Origin: Streptomyces griseoloalbus
GTDB taxonomy: Bacteria > Actinomycetota > Actinomycetes > Streptomycetales > Streptomycetaceae
NCBI GenBank assembly: GCA_014650015.1
Contig: BMUD01000003.1
Coordinates: 186,001-250,000 of the forward strand
Length of the DNA stretch: 64,000 nt
Direction: 5' to 3'
Shown: in pieces, positions 39,714-48,385 of the stretch
Position numbering within the stretch: the first letter of the stretch is position 1
Layout: each line of letters opens with the position of its first letter
The notes under the pieces: model-generated
The model's database searches: none
What the model was told of the DNA's origin: nothing
Seen by the model: only the letters and a program-made list of their open reading frames with translations
Translations under genes and position numbers: made by a program

Positions 39714-40859
39714 TCAGGTGAGATACGCCGGTGCCGCCACGGGCAACGTAAATCGGAACTGGGCGCCGCCGCCGGGGGCGCGCCCGACCGTGATGGTGCC
39801 GCCGTGGGCCTCGACGATGCCCTTGACGATGTACAGCCCGAGGCCCGTCCCGCCGCGCTTGCTGCCACGCCAGAAGCGGGTGAAGACGCGGTTCATGGAC
39901 TCCTCCGGGATGCCGGGACCCTCGTCGCTCACGGTGACCGACGTGGCCGCGTTCTCGACGTTCTCCCGTTCTCGCGGGGACGCCGAGGGCGTGATGTCGA
40001 TCGTGACCGTTCCCTCGCCGTGCCGCACCGCATTTTCCAGCAGGTTGCTCAGCACCTGGTCGACCTTGTCGGGATCGGCCCACAGGTCGGGCAGCGGGTG
40101 CTGCACCCGCAGCAGGAACCGGTCGGCGCGCTGCCCGGCGGCGACGTAGGCCTGGATGTGCCGTCCGACGGCGGCGCCGATGTCGACGGGCTGGCGGCGC
40201 ACCTCCAGGCGCCCGGAGTCGATGCGGGATATGTCGAGCAGCTCGGCGATGAGGCGGGTGACACGGTCCGCGTCGGCGTCGACGGTCTCCAGCATCAGCC
40301 GTTTCTGGTCGTCGGTGAACCGCTCCCACTTGGCGAGCAGGGTCGCGGTGAAGCCCTTGACGGAGGTGAGCGGGGAGCGCAGTTCGTGGGCGACGGTGGC
40401 GATCAGCTCGGCGTGGCTGCGCTCGGTACGGCGCCGGGCCTCGGTGTCGCGCAGGGTGACGACGACGCGGCGGACCGGTCCGGTGGGCCGGGTGCGGACG
40501 TAGCGCGCGGAGACGAGGACCTCGCGTCCGCCGGGGAGCAGCAGGTTGCGTTCGGGCTGGCCCACCCGGATGGCGAGGCCGCCGTAGGGGTCGGTGAGCT
40601 GCCACCAGCGGCGGCCCTCCAGGTCCTCTAACGGCAGGGCCGTCTCCAGTCTCCGTCCGAGGGCCCGCTCGGCGGGGACGGCGGTGATGCGGGCGGCTGC
40701 CGCGTTGAAGCAGATCACCCGTCCGTGTTCGTCGGCGACGACGAGCCCGTCGGGCAGCTGGTCGGGGTCGATGCCGAGTTCGGCGAGATCACCGGGCCGG
40801 GGCGCGGGCGGGCGCGCATCCCGCTGTGCTCCCGGTGCGCTGCTCGTGCCGACGCTCAT
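39714..40859 (-). CDS. Soluble PAS-domain sensor histidine kinase
   Basis: 381 residues. PAS domain (about 35-140, LPDGLVVADEHGRVICFNAAAA), HisKA with phospho-accepting H158 in VAHELRSPLTS, HATPase domain with N-box LLENAVRHG, G-boxes DEGPGIPEE and GGTGLGLYIV. No membrane segment or response regulator next door, so it is an orphan cytoplasmic kinase. ATG at 40859 with GAGGTGGGG upstream. This gene is conserved beside pheST in Streptomyces, as far as I recall, with no proven role. Confidence 0.92.
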   Translation of the reverse strand: MSVGTSSAPGAQRDARPPAPRPGDLAELGIDPDQLPDGLVVADEHGRVICFNAAAARITAVPAERALGRRLETALPLEDLEGRRWWQLTDPYGGLAIRVGQPERNLLLPGGREVLVSARYVRTRPTGPVRRVVVTLRDTEARRRTERSHAELIATVAHELRSPLTSVKGFTATLLAKWERFTDDQKRLMLETVDADADRVTRLIAELLDISRIDSGRLEVRRQPVDIGAAVGRHIQAYVAAGQRADRFLLRVQHPLPDLWADPDKVDQVLSNLLENAVRHGEGTVTIDITPSASPRERENVENAATSVTVSDEGPGIPEESMNRVFTRFWRGSKRGGTGLGLYIVKGIVEAHGGTITVGRAPGGGAQFRFTLPVAAPAYLT

Positions 40860-40900
40860 CCCCGTACCCCACCTCTCGGAACGTCCTCGGGGCGCCCCGT

Positions 40901-40936
40901 GCTCGAGCCCTGCCGAGAGCTTGGGGGAGGGTCCCC
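40901..40936. repeat. Streptomyces dispersed repeat upstream of the kinase
   Basis: GCTCGAGCCCTGCCGAGAGC followed by TTGGGGGAGGGTCCCC; the core CGAGAGCTTGGGGG is of the kind scattered through Streptomyces genomes. It overlaps the kinase promoter region. Confidence 0.45.
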
Positions 40937-40954
40937 GAGCTGGTCACCCTACTA

Positions 40955-41017
40955 GGGCCTGCCTGACATTTTCCCGCCGTACGCCGCGGGGCAGGCGGGA
41001 AATCGTCAGGCAGGCCC
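40955..41017. terminator. 24-bp imperfect inverted repeat ending the methyltransferase gene
   Basis: Arms GGGCCTGCCTGAC+ATTTTCCCGCC (40955-40978) and the near-exact complement (40994-41017), two mismatches, 15-base loop. The right arm contains the methyltransferase stop codon. One arm recurs next to the pheT stop. Confidence 0.7.
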
Positions 41018-41878
41018 AGGGTTCCCGGTGACGGAGCGGCACCCTCCGTCGGCGCGCTGTGCACGCGCCGACGCGTAGAGACATACGGCGGCGGCGGTGG
41101 CCAGGTTCAGGCTTTCCGCCTTTCCGTGGATCGGGACGCGCACGACGGCGTCGGTGAGCGCGCGGGTCTCCTCGGGCAGCCCCCAGGCCTCGTTGCCGAA
41201 GACCCAGGCGGTCGGCCCGCCCATGGTGCCCTTGTCGAGCTCGTCGTCGAGGTCCCGGTCACCGGCGCCGTCCGCGGCGAGCAGCCGCACGCCCGCCTCC
41301 CGCAGTCCCGTCACGGCCCGTTCGACGGGGACGCCGACGGCGACGGGCAGATGGAACAGGGAGCCGACGGAGGCGCGTACGGCCTTGGGGTTGTACAGGT
41401 CGACGGAGGCGTCGGTGAGGACGACGGCGTCGGCTCCGGCGGCGTCGGCGCACCGCAGCACGGTACCGGCGTTCCCGGGGTCGCGTACGTGCGCGAGGAC
41501 CGCGACGAGGCGGGGCCGGGCGGCGAGGATCCGCTCGAACGGCGTGTCCAGGAACCGGCACACACCGACCAGTCCCTGCGGGGTGACGGTGGTGGAGATG
41601 TCGGCGACGACCTGCTCGGAGGCGAGGTGGACGCGGGCCCCGGCGTCCCGGGCGCCGCCGACGATGTCGGCGTACCGCTCGGCGGCCTCCGGCGTGGCGA
41701 ACAGCTCGACGAGCGTGGCGCCGTCCCCGGCACGGTGCGCGGCGGCCTCCCGCACGGCCTGCGGCCCCTCGGCGAGGAACAGCCGCTCCTTGCCCCGGAA
41801 GTTCCGCTTGCCGAGCCGCCGCGCGGCGGCGACACGGGAGGACCGGGAGGAGATCAGCTCGGGGCCGACGGGGGGCAT
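41006..41878 (-). CDS. SpoU/TrmH-family RNA 2'-O-methyltransferase
   Basis: 290 residues. N-terminal SpoU substrate-binding domain (RNFRGKERLFLAEGPQAVREA) and SPOUT knot with the three signature blocks: VRDPGNAGTVLRCADA, FGNEAWGLPEE, VRVPIHGKAESLNLATAAAV. Methylates ribose in rRNA (similar to the tsnR group). The ATG at 41878 is favoured; a GTG at 41890 adds four residues with no ribosome site. Last codons lie inside an inverted repeat, so the C-terminal residues GNPGPA may derive from an inserted element. Confidence 0.93.
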   Translation of the reverse strand: MPPVGPELISSRSSRVAAARRLGKRNFRGKERLFLAEGPQAVREAAAHRAGDGATLVELFATPEAAERYADIVGGARDAGARVHLASEQVVADISTTVTPQGLVGVCRFLDTPFERILAARPRLVAVLAHVRDPGNAGTVLRCADAAGADAVVLTDASVDLYNPKAVRASVGSLFHLPVAVGVPVERAVTGLREAGVRLLAADGAGDRDLDDELDKGTMGGPTAWVFGNEAWGLPEETRALTDAVVRVPIHGKAESLNLATAAAVCLYASARAQRADGGCRSVTGNPGPA

Positions 41879-42093
41879 CTTCTTCTTCACTTCCGGGAGA
41901 ATCGCGAGGTGCGGCGTTCTTGGGCCACGGCAGCGGTGTCACCCGCCGGCGCGGACGGGATGCCACCGCCCTGGAGCGGGCGGCACCTCGACTCCGCAGG
42001 GGCGCGGGGCTGTTCGACACGCGGCTCCGCCGTGTGGGCGCGAGCGGCCACGACACGCCCGCAGCGGATCGACGGCCGACGAACGGCAACAGC

Positions 42094-42125
42094 AGGACCC
42101 GCAAGCTGTCGAGCCTGCGGGTCCT
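42094..42125. terminator. Terminator after rplT
   Basis: 10-bp perfect stem AGGACCCGCA / TGCGGGTCCT with a 12-base loop, 33 bases beyond the rplT stop. Rest of 41891-42157 is without a recognisable gene. Confidence 0.75.
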
Positions 42126-42157
42126 TCGGTCACGTCGGCTTCAGGCCGACGCGGCGA

Positions 42158-42541
42158 TCACGCGGCCTTGGGCGCGTTCACGTCCGCCGGGAGCGCCTTC
42201 TGGGCGACCTCGACGAGCGCGGCGAAGGCGGTGGCGTCGTTGACGGCCAGCTCGGCCAGGATCTTGCGGTCGACCTCGACGTTCGCGGCCTTCAGACCCT
42301 GGATGAAGCGGTTGTACGTGATGCCGTTGGCGCGGGCGGCGGCGTTGATGCGCTGGATCCACAGCTGGCGGAAGTCACCCTTGCGCTTCTTGCGGTCGTT
42401 GTAGTTGTAGACCAGCGAGTGGGTGACCTGCTCCTTGGCCTTGCGGTACAGGCGCGAACGCTGACCGCGGTAGCCGGAGGCCTGCTCGAGGATCGCCCGG
42501 CGCTTCTTGTGGGCGTTGACTGCCCGCTTGACGCGTGCCAC
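42158..42541 (-). CDS. rplT: 50S ribosomal protein L20
   Basis: 127 residues, starting [20 protein letters not shown]. Binds 23S rRNA early in assembly. GTG start with AAGGAG 8 bases upstream. Third gene of infC-rpmI-rplT, 98 bases after rpmI. In other bacteria L20 represses this operon by binding the leader or the mRNA between genes. Confidence 0.98.
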   Translation of the reverse strand: MARVKRAVNAHKKRRAILEQASGYRGQRSRLYRKAKEQVTHSLVYNYNDRKKRKGDFRQLWIQRINAAARANGITYNRFIQGLKAANVEVDRKILAELAVNDATAFAALVEVAQKALPADVNAPKAA

Positions 42542-42639
42542 TTGTTAACTCCTTGTAGCGGGGCCGTGGTTGTGCCCACACGGCCCGAAATCGATTGGGT
42601 CCCGGTCTGACGTGCGTACGGCGCTCGCGCGCCGGGGCG

Positions 42640-42834
42640 TCACTTGCCGAGAAGCTTCTTGATCTTCGCGGCGTCGCCCGGGGCCATCTCGGCGTTGCCG
42701 GTGAGGCGACGCGTCACGCGGGACGACTTGTGCTCGAGCAGGTGGCGCTTGCCGGCACGCTCGCGGAGCACCTTGCCGGAGCCGGTGATCTTGAAGCGCT
42801 TGCTGGCACCGCTGTGCGACTTGTTCTTCGGCAT
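42640..42834 (-). CDS. rpmI: 50S ribosomal protein L35
   Basis: 64 residues ([20 protein letters not shown]), basic, usual length. ATG at 42834 with GGAGAG upstream. Lies 111 bases after infC and 98 before rplT. Confidence 0.98.
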   Translation of the reverse strand: MPKNKSHSGASKRFKITGSGKVLRERAGKRHLLEHKSSRVTRRLTGNAEMAPGDAAKIKKLLGK

Positions 42835-42945
42835 AGCGCCGTTCTCTCCTCGTCGGTGGCGCTCCGGTGCCCGGTCGCGAAAACCGGGCACGGTGGAGCG
42901 TCGTACTTGTGTCGGTTACGTCCTGGGGACTTGCGTCCCCCGGGG

Positions 42946-43599
42946 TCACGCCTCGGCGGAAGCCTCGGCCGGAGCGTCGGCGTTCGCGGCGTCGGGGTCC
43001 GCGGCGTTCATCGAACGGCCGGGGTTGGCCTTCGCCTCCGCCTTGCGGGCCTCCTGCGCCTGGCGAGCCTCGGCCATCGCCTCGGTCTTCTTCTTGTGCG
43101 GACCGAGAACCATGATCATGTTGCGGCCGTCCTGCTTCGGGTTCGACTCGATGAACCCGAGGTCCTGGACATCCTCCGCGAGCCGCTGCAGCAGCCGGTA
43201 ACCGAGCTCCGGCCGGGACTGCTCGCGACCACGGAACATGATCGTGATCTTGACCTTGTCGCCCTGCTTGAGGAACCGGACGACGTGACCCTTCTTGGTG
43301 TCATAGTCGTGCGGGTCGATCTTCGGCCGGAGCTTCATCTCCTTGATGACCGTGTGCGCCTGGTTCTTGCGCGCCTCACGGGCCTTCATGGCCGACTCGT
43401 ACTTGAACTTCCCGTAGTCCATGAGCTTGCACACAGGCGGACGGGCGTTCGCCGCTACCTCGACGAGGTCGAGGTCGTACTCCTGGGCAAGCTCCAGTGC
43501 CTTGGCCAGGGGAACGATGCCCACCTGCTCGCCACTGGGACCGACAAGTCGCACCTCGGGAACGCGAATCCGGTCGTTGATGCGGGGCTCGGCGCTGAT
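42946..43599 (-). CDS. infC: Translation initiation factor IF-3, ATC start
   Basis: 217 residues when begun at the ATC at 43597-43599, which has GAGGAGG 4 bases upstream and yields the conserved N-terminus [18 protein letters not shown]. The first ATG/GTG in frame is a GTG at 43554 and would delete 15 conserved residues. IF-3 binds the 30S subunit and rejects poor start codons, so AUC/AUU starts give negative autoregulation, as known in E. coli. The C-terminus has an Ala/Glu/Asp-rich tail of about 30 residues beyond the folded domain, typical of actinobacteria. Confidence 0.96.
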   Translation of the reverse strand: MSAEPRINDRIRVPEVRLVGPSGEQVGIVPLAKALELAQEYDLDLVEVAANARPPVCKLMDYGKFKYESAMKAREARKNQAHTVIKEMKLRPKIDPHDYDTKKGHVVRFLKQGDKVKITIMFRGREQSRPELGYRLLQRLAEDVQDLGFIESNPKQDGRNMIMVLGPHKKKTEAMAEARQAQEARKAEAKANPGRSMNAADPDAANADAPAEASAEA

Positions 43600-43910
43600 G
43601 GATCCTCCTCGATAGCACCACGCGACGGTCTGGCGGACAGCCGCGTAACGTCTTTATTCGTTAGACCTAACCGCGCCGAAGCAGAAAAAATGCCCCGGAC
43701 GATCACAGGCGGGGCTCCTCGAACTACCGGAGCACCACCACGGTGAACGCGGGGCGCGCTTTCGGGCGGATCGCCGCCGAGCGGGACCGCCTGACCGGTG
43801 ACCCGCCGCCCTGAGGGCAGCCAGGTGGGAGTTCGAAAGCCTCCACTTGTGGGCCGGGCTCGCTAGCCGCGAGGCATACGGGTCCGACCGGTCGTTACAC
43901 AAGGTTAGCA
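43600..43910 (-). promoter_or_regulatory. Long structured 5' leader of infC-rpmI-rplT
   Basis: About 300 bases upstream of infC without a gene. TAACCT (complement of 43902-43907) could be the -10. It contains an intrinsic terminator (43685-43715) and an adjacent hairpin sharing bases with it (43714-43733), then GTTAG-AC-CTAAC (43660-43671) before the ribosome site. The layout suggests transcription attenuation. Confidence 0.6.
43685..43715 (-). terminator. U-tract intrinsic terminator inside the infC leader
   Basis: On the minus strand GCCCCG, 12-base loop, CGGGGC, then A and six T. A real U-run is rare in this genus. It lies 86 bases before the infC start and no minus-strand gene lies upstream that it could end. 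Confidence 0.8.
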
Positions 43911-43991
43911 GCTCCCGGGGAGGTGCGCTAACCGGCTGTCTCCCGCCTCCTGCTGTCAGAGGGACGCCCGCCTGCCCCTATCGTGTGGGGC

Positions 43992-44369
43992 ATGAGTGAG
44001 ACCTCCCCCTCGGACACCCCCGAGACGCCCGGCAACCCCGACTTCGACGCCATGGCCCGCGACATCGCCGAGGTCCCGGCGGTCGAGGTGATCGTGACGG
44101 TCGCCGTCAACCTGATGAGCGCCGCCGCCGTGAAGCTCGGTCTGACCGAGGAGGGCGACACGTTCAAGGACCTGGACGAGGCGCGCAAGCTGGTGCACGC
44201 GCTGGCCGGTCTGCTGGACGCCTCCACGACCGAGATCAGCTCGTTCCACGCGGCCCCGCTGCGCGACGGCCTGAAGTCGCTGCAGCTGGCGTTCCGCGAG
44301 GCCTCGCTCGTCCCGGACGAGCCGGGTCAGGGCCCGGGCGAGAAGTACACGGGCCCGATCTACGGCTAG
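43992..44369 (+). CDS. DUF1844 protein
   Basis: 125 residues. Helical DUF1844 domain (IVTVAVNLMSAAAVKLGLTE, DLDEARKLVHALAGLLDA, LREL-like LRDGLKSLQLAFREAS). Ubiquitous beside infC in actinobacteria, function unknown. ATG at 43992; TATCGT (43979-43984) 7 bases before it suggests a leaderless message. A nine-base longer GTG start is less likely. Convergent with SseB, 4-base gap. Confidence 0.85.
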   Translation: MSETSPSDTPETPGNPDFDAMARDIAEVPAVEVIVTVAVNLMSAAAVKLGLTEEGDTFKDLDEARKLVHALAGLLDASTTEISSFHAAPLRDGLKSLQLAFREASLVPDEPGQGPGEKYTGPIYG

Positions 44370-44373
44370 GTCT

Positions 44374-45108
44374 TCAGGGAGTACGTACGTACAGGGGCTC
44401 GCCCGGTGGTGTCGCCTCGGCCGGCAGGACTGCCAGGTCGAGGCCGCGTACCAGGCGGGCCCTCAGTGTTTCGTCGGCGGCCAGCCGCCGGGCCATCGCG
44501 CGGGCGGCCTCGGCGGCGGCGGCGGCCGGGTCGAGGACGAGGGCGAGGGTGCCGTCGGCCTGTCCCGGTCCGAGGTGGGCGCGCAGCACGGCGGGCTCGG
44601 CGGCCACCGCGGCCCGTACGGCCTCGACGACGGCCGGGTCGGCGAGCGGGTCGGTGCTCGTGCGGCCCTCGGCGAGCGCGAGCAGCGTGGGGCCGGTCAG
44701 TTCGAACGGCACGGGACCGGCCAGGTCCAGGACGACCGTGTCCGCCTTCTCGTGCGCGGCGGCCTGCAGCGCCTGGTGCAGCGGCACGGCGACGGGGCGG
44801 GCCGCCGGGTCCCAGCGGGCGAGCGAGTCGGTGGAAGTGAAGGCCGGCAGCGCGGTGCGGTGTCCCGCCTTGAGGGTGGGGACGGCCATGTCGCTGGTCT
44901 TCTCGCGGCGCAGTCCGTTCTCGTCCTCCTCGACCTCGCCGAGGACGGCCACCACGGGGACGAGGAGCCGGGCGCCCTTGAGTGCCTCCAGGACGGGACC
45001 GACGGCGGAGCCGTCCTCGGCCCACGCGGCGAGCGCGGCGCTCAGCCGGGGGTCGGCGGAGCCGTCGTCGTCGCGGAAGCCGGGGTCGGGAATGTTCTTG
45101 TTCGCCAC
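44374..45108 (-). CDS. SseB-domain protein
   Basis: 244 residues. Two SseB-like units: the first with GPVLEALKGARLLVPVVAVLGE and PTLKAGHRTALPAFTSTDSLARW, then a second Ala-rich helical half (LAGPVPFELTGPTLLALAEG). SseB domains serve type III secretion in enterobacteria, but the actinobacterial proteins are of unknown role. The GTG at 45108 (MANKNIPDPGF) is chosen with AAGG upstream; a GTG two codons earlier is possible. Confidence 0.85.
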   Translation of the reverse strand: MANKNIPDPGFRDDDGSADPRLSAALAAWAEDGSAVGPVLEALKGARLLVPVVAVLGEVEEDENGLRREKTSDMAVPTLKAGHRTALPAFTSTDSLARWDPAARPVAVPLHQALQAAAHEKADTVVLDLAGPVPFELTGPTLLALAEGRTSTDPLADPAVVEAVRAAVAAEPAVLRAHLGPGQADGTLALVLDPAAAAAEAARAMARRLAADETLRARLVRGLDLAVLPAEATPPGEPLYVRTP

Positions 45109-45195
45109 GGTCACCGACCTTAGCGGCCGTCCGTGACACGCTCGGACGCGGGCGGCCGGGTCCACGGCCGCCAGCGTCGGCGGAGGGAGACGGCG

Positions 45196-45501
45196 GTGGG
45201 GCGGGACGCGCGGGCGTATGTACGGGGACTGATGGAGCAGGTCGTCCCGGAGCAGGCGTGGGGCGTGCCGGCCGTGGCGGACGCGGGCACGGCGTGGGCC
45301 GTGAAGAACGGCTGGCTGCCGCGCGACGCGACCGGACCGTGGGTCGTGCACGGCGTCGGGCGCGTCACGGCCGGCGGGCGGGCGTGCCTGATGGCGGTGC
45401 TGCCCGACGGCAACGCCACCAAGGCGCTGGGCGTCACGCTGGTGGAGCGGCGGCCCGAGCGGCGGGCGGCGTTCGAGGAGCGCCCCGCGCCCGCCGGCTG
45501 A
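45196..45501 (+). CDS. C-terminal fragment of a class A beta-lactamase-like serine hydrolase
   Basis: 101 residues from GTG at 45196 with GGAGGGAG upstream. EQAWGVPAVADAGTAWAVKNGWLPR and INSVGR-like HGVGRVTAGGRA, then MAVLPDGNATKALGVTLVE match the last third of DD-peptidase/beta-lactamase-fold hydrolases, including the KTG-like VKNG. The N-terminal part with the SxxK serine is absent, since divergent sseB starts 88 bases before. Either a decayed remnant or a small protein with another role. Confidence 0.6.
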   Translation: MGRDARAYVRGLMEQVVPEQAWGVPAVADAGTAWAVKNGWLPRDATGPWVVHGVGRVTAGGRACLMAVLPDGNATKALGVTLVERRPERRAAFEERPAPAG

Positions 45502-45566
45502 GCGTCCTACGTCGTGATCGGGTGAGGGTGCGCGCGAGGCCGCAAGGGGCCGAGAGGCGCGAGGCC

Positions 45567-46748
45567 CTAGAAGTCCTCGCCGTGGGTGCGGCGGCCGCGC
45601 CACAGGACCACCGTGGCCACCAGCAGCACACCGCCTGCGCCACCGGCCAGGGGGGCCGCCCAGGCGGCGGTGTCGTCGTCGGACTCGGCGGTGTCCGGGC
45701 CGGGGCCGAAGTACCTCTCGCCGTAGGCCGCCGAGTTCAGGCCCTCCGGCTTCAGGCGGCCCGCGGCCTCGATCGCGGCGGCCGGGTCGATGAAGCCGAA
45801 GCCGCGGGAGTCGTCGCGGCCGTCGGCCGGGGCGTTGCGGGCGGTGTCCTCCAGGAGCCGCTTGACCTGGGCCGGGGTCAGTTCCGGGTGGGCCGCCTTG
45901 ACCAGGGCGACGGCGCCGGAGACGAACGCGGCGGCGGCGCTGGTGCCCCAGCCCTCGTAGTACTTGTGATCGGGGTCGGCGATGATCACGTCGACGCCGG
46001 GGGCGCTGACCGTGGCGTACCAGCGGCGGGTGGAGAAGGGGGCGCGGGTGCCGTAGCGGTCGACGGCGGTCACGGCGATGACGCCCGGGTAGGCGGCCGG
46101 GTAGGAGACGTGGTCGCCGTTCTCGCCGCCGTTCCCGGCGGAGGCGACGACGACCACGCCCTTGCGCAGGGCGTACTGGATGGCCTCGTCCTCGCCGGGT
46201 TCGGGGTGCGCGGAGGCGGAGTCGTCGCCGAGGGAGAGGTTGATGACGTCGGCGCCGTGGTCGGCGGCCCAGCGGATGCCCTCGGCGAGGGCGTTGCCGC
46301 GGGTGCTGCGGGCCTTGGCGCGGGAGGGGTCGCCGTCCTCCAGGATCACCCGGACGGGGAGGATCTTGGCCTCGGGTGCGATGCCCATGACGCCGTCGGC
46401 GTTGCCCGGGCCGTGTCCGTGGCCGGCGATGATCCCGGCCATGGCGGTGCCGTGCCGGGCCCATGCGCGGTCACCCTCGCTCGCGCCGAAGCCGACCAGG
46501 TCCTCGCCGGTGAGGACGTTGCCGTCGAGGTCGGGGTGGTCGGCCTCGACACCGGTGTCCAGGACGGCGACGGTGACGCCCTCGCCCTTGGTGGTCTGCC
46601 ACGCCTCCTGGGTGTGCATGGCCTCCAGGGACCACTGCCGGGCGCGGATGCCGTCGGCGTACGCGGTGGTGGCGGGGAGCAGCACGAGCGTGGCGGCGAG
46701 GAGGACGCCGAGGGCCGCGGCGGGACGCCTGCTGCCGGCCGGCCTCAT
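45567..46748 (-). CDS. mycP: Mycosin-type (MycP) subtilisin-like protease
   Basis: 393 residues. Signal peptide 1-32; S8 triad D64 (VLDTGV), H99 (RHGTAMAG), S270 (GTSAAAA) with oxyanion N206 (AGNGG); C-terminal helix (GGVLLVATVVL) anchors it outward. Mycosins are tied to type VII secretion, yet no ESX gene lies in this window. ATG overlaps the stop of the upstream proline-rich membrane protein by 4 bases (ATGA), so the two are coupled. Confidence 0.93.
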   Translation of the reverse strand: MRPAGSRRPAAALGVLLAATLVLLPATTAYADGIRARQWSLEAMHTQEAWQTTKGEGVTVAVLDTGVEADHPDLDGNVLTGEDLVGFGASEGDRAWARHGTAMAGIIAGHGHGPGNADGVMGIAPEAKILPVRVILEDGDPSRAKARSTRGNALAEGIRWAADHGADVINLSLGDDSASAHPEPGEDEAIQYALRKGVVVVASAGNGGENGDHVSYPAAYPGVIAVTAVDRYGTRAPFSTRRWYATVSAPGVDVIIADPDHKYYEGWGTSAAAAFVSGAVALVKAAHPELTPAQVKRLLEDTARNAPADGRDDSRGFGFIDPAAAIEAAGRLKPEGLNSAAYGERYFGPGPDTAESDDDTAAWAAPLAGGAGGVLLVATVVLWRGRRTHGEDF

Positions 46749-48385
46749 GAGGGCCGCTCCGTGGCGGTGCCCGCCTTCTTGCGCAGACCGCGTTCGACAC
46801 GGTCGGCGAGGCCCTGTGCCTCGTGGCCGAGGCCGGCCTGGGCGGGTGCGGTGGTGGCGCCGGACTCCATGGCATCCTCGGCGGGTTGCGGGGTGCCGGC
46901 GGCCCGGCCGTCGGCCCACCCGGAGACGGCGTAGACGACGACGGGGGCGTCCGTGAGGACGGAGATCACCCAGGAGGCACGCTGCTCGGCGCCGAAGCCG
47001 GCGGCGACGGTGCCCTTCGCGGCGTACGGCAGGGGCATCAGGTCGGTACGGCGGTCCAGGCGTTCCCTGTCGAAACGGCGGGCGAGCGAGGCCATGCCGG
47101 CGGCGTCGGCCTTGGTGAACAGCAGGCCGACGGTGGTGACGTGGCTCTGGGTGGCGTCGGTGTAGCTGGCGCGCAGCAGGCGCTCGCAGCCGACGGGGGC
47201 GAGGGCCTTGCGCAGCAGGGGGTCGAAGGCGCCGTCGCAGCCGCTGTCGGGGGCCACGGCGATACGGGTCCAGGACCGGTCGGCGTCGCCGGGGCCCGCG
47301 CCCCTGCCCCGCACGGTGGGCGGGAACAGCTGGTCGACGGGGACGTTGTGCCACATGTCCCCGGCGGCGGCGAAGCCTCCGCGGGCCACGGTCCCGTCGG
47401 AGTCGCCGGCGAGCCGGCTGCCGACGACGGCACCGCTGATGAGCCCTGTTCCGAGAACGAGGCAGGCGGCGGCCGCCACGACCTGTGACCGGCTCCGCCG
47501 CCCGAGCGGGCGGGGCCGTGCCTCCGCGTCGTAGCCCTCCGGCTCCCCGAACGTCACGACGGGCCGCCGCCCGGGCGCGGGGGTACGGCCCGGCGTCATG
47601 GGCGCGCTCCAGGAGAGCGCGGGGTCGGGAGGGCCGGGGGGCGCGTACGCCGGGTCCGCCCCGCGTGGTCCGGGCGTCGGCCGCCCGGGCGGGACGGGCG
47701 GCACCGGGGACGGCTCGCCCGGCCGGGCCGCCGGGTCGGCGGGGACGGCCCGCAGGCGGGTGGTGGTCTCCGACGGGGTCTCAGGGGTGCGGGAGGTCGC
47801 GGGAGGGGCGCCCGTGCCGCGTGCGGTGGGCCGGTGGGCGGGCTGCGGCGGTACGGCGGGCGGGGCGTCCGGGGAGGGCATGCCCCGGCCGACGGTGGGC
47901 GGCGTGTCGGGGAAGCGGGCGGAGGCGCGCGGCGGCGGGGGCGGGGTCGCGTCGCCGCCGGAGCGGGAGGAACGCGGCCCGGGCAGCGAAGTCCCGGCGG
48001 CCCCGTCACAGGCCGCGGAGGCGGCACCCGTGCCGCCCCCGGACCCCGGCTCTCCGGACCCGGCCGGCAGATCCGCCGACGCGCGTCCACCGAACGTGCC
48101 GGAGCCGCCCGAGGTCAGCCCTCGGGGACCCGGCGCGCGATCAACCGGCCCGGTGGCCGCGCGGTCGGTGTCGCCGGTCGGCGGGGTCACCGGTTCCCGG
48201 ACGTCGAACGCGCCGGAGCCGCCGGAGGTCCGGCCGCGGGGGACGGCCGCGTCCGCGGGGGACGGGGCCGGCTCGTGGCGGTCCCGGTCCGCCGTGCTGG
48301 CGGCGGCCGGGTGCGGCGGGTGCGCGGGGCGGGGAGGGACGGTGGGACGCGGGGGAAGGGGGGCGCGCCGCGCTTCCGTGCTCAT
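46745..48385 (-). CDS. Proline-rich single-pass membrane protein coupled to mycosin
   Basis: 546 residues. Residues 1 to about 325 are disordered, Pro/Ala/Gly/Arg-rich, with two copies of a RGRTSGGSGAFDVREP-like motif. One membrane helix follows (VVAAAACLVLGTGLISGAVVG) and then an exported domain of about 190 residues with paired Cys (SGCDGAF, VGCERLLR) and VTTVGLLFTKADAAG. ATG at 48385 with a G-run upstream. Not recognised as a known family; co-translated with mycP, hence probably a partner or substrate. The long Pro region is typical of Streptomyces type VII or cell-surface components. Confidence 0.75.
   Translation of the reverse strand: MSTEARRAPLPPRPTVPPRPAHPPHPAAASTADRDRHEPAPSPADAAVPRGRTSGGSGAFDVREPVTPPTGDTDRAATGPVDRAPGPRGLTSGGSGTFGGRASADLPAGSGEPGSGGGTGAASAACDGAAGTSLPGPRSSRSGGDATPPPPPRASARFPDTPPTVGRGMPSPDAPPAVPPQPAHRPTARGTGAPPATSRTPETPSETTTRLRAVPADPAARPGEPSPVPPVPPGRPTPGPRGADPAYAPPGPPDPALSWSAPMTPGRTPAPGRRPVVTFGEPEGYDAEARPRPLGRRSRSQVVAAAACLVLGTGLISGAVVGSRLAGDSDGTVARGGFAAAGDMWHNVPVDQLFPPTVRGRGAGPGDADRSWTRIAVAPDSGCDGAFDPLLRKALAPVGCERLLRASYTDATQSHVTTVGLLFTKADAAGMASLARRFDRERLDRRTDLMPLPYAAKGTVAAGFGAEQRASWVISVLTDAPVVVYAVSGWADGRAAGTPQPAEDAMESGATTAPAQAGLGHEAQGLADRVERGLRKKAGTATERPS

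Noticed and set aside
43654-43902. 82-codon ORF upstream of infC as a possible leader gene
   Set aside because: Contains the terminator stem and U-run, has no ribosome site and atypical codon use; better read as untranslated leader.
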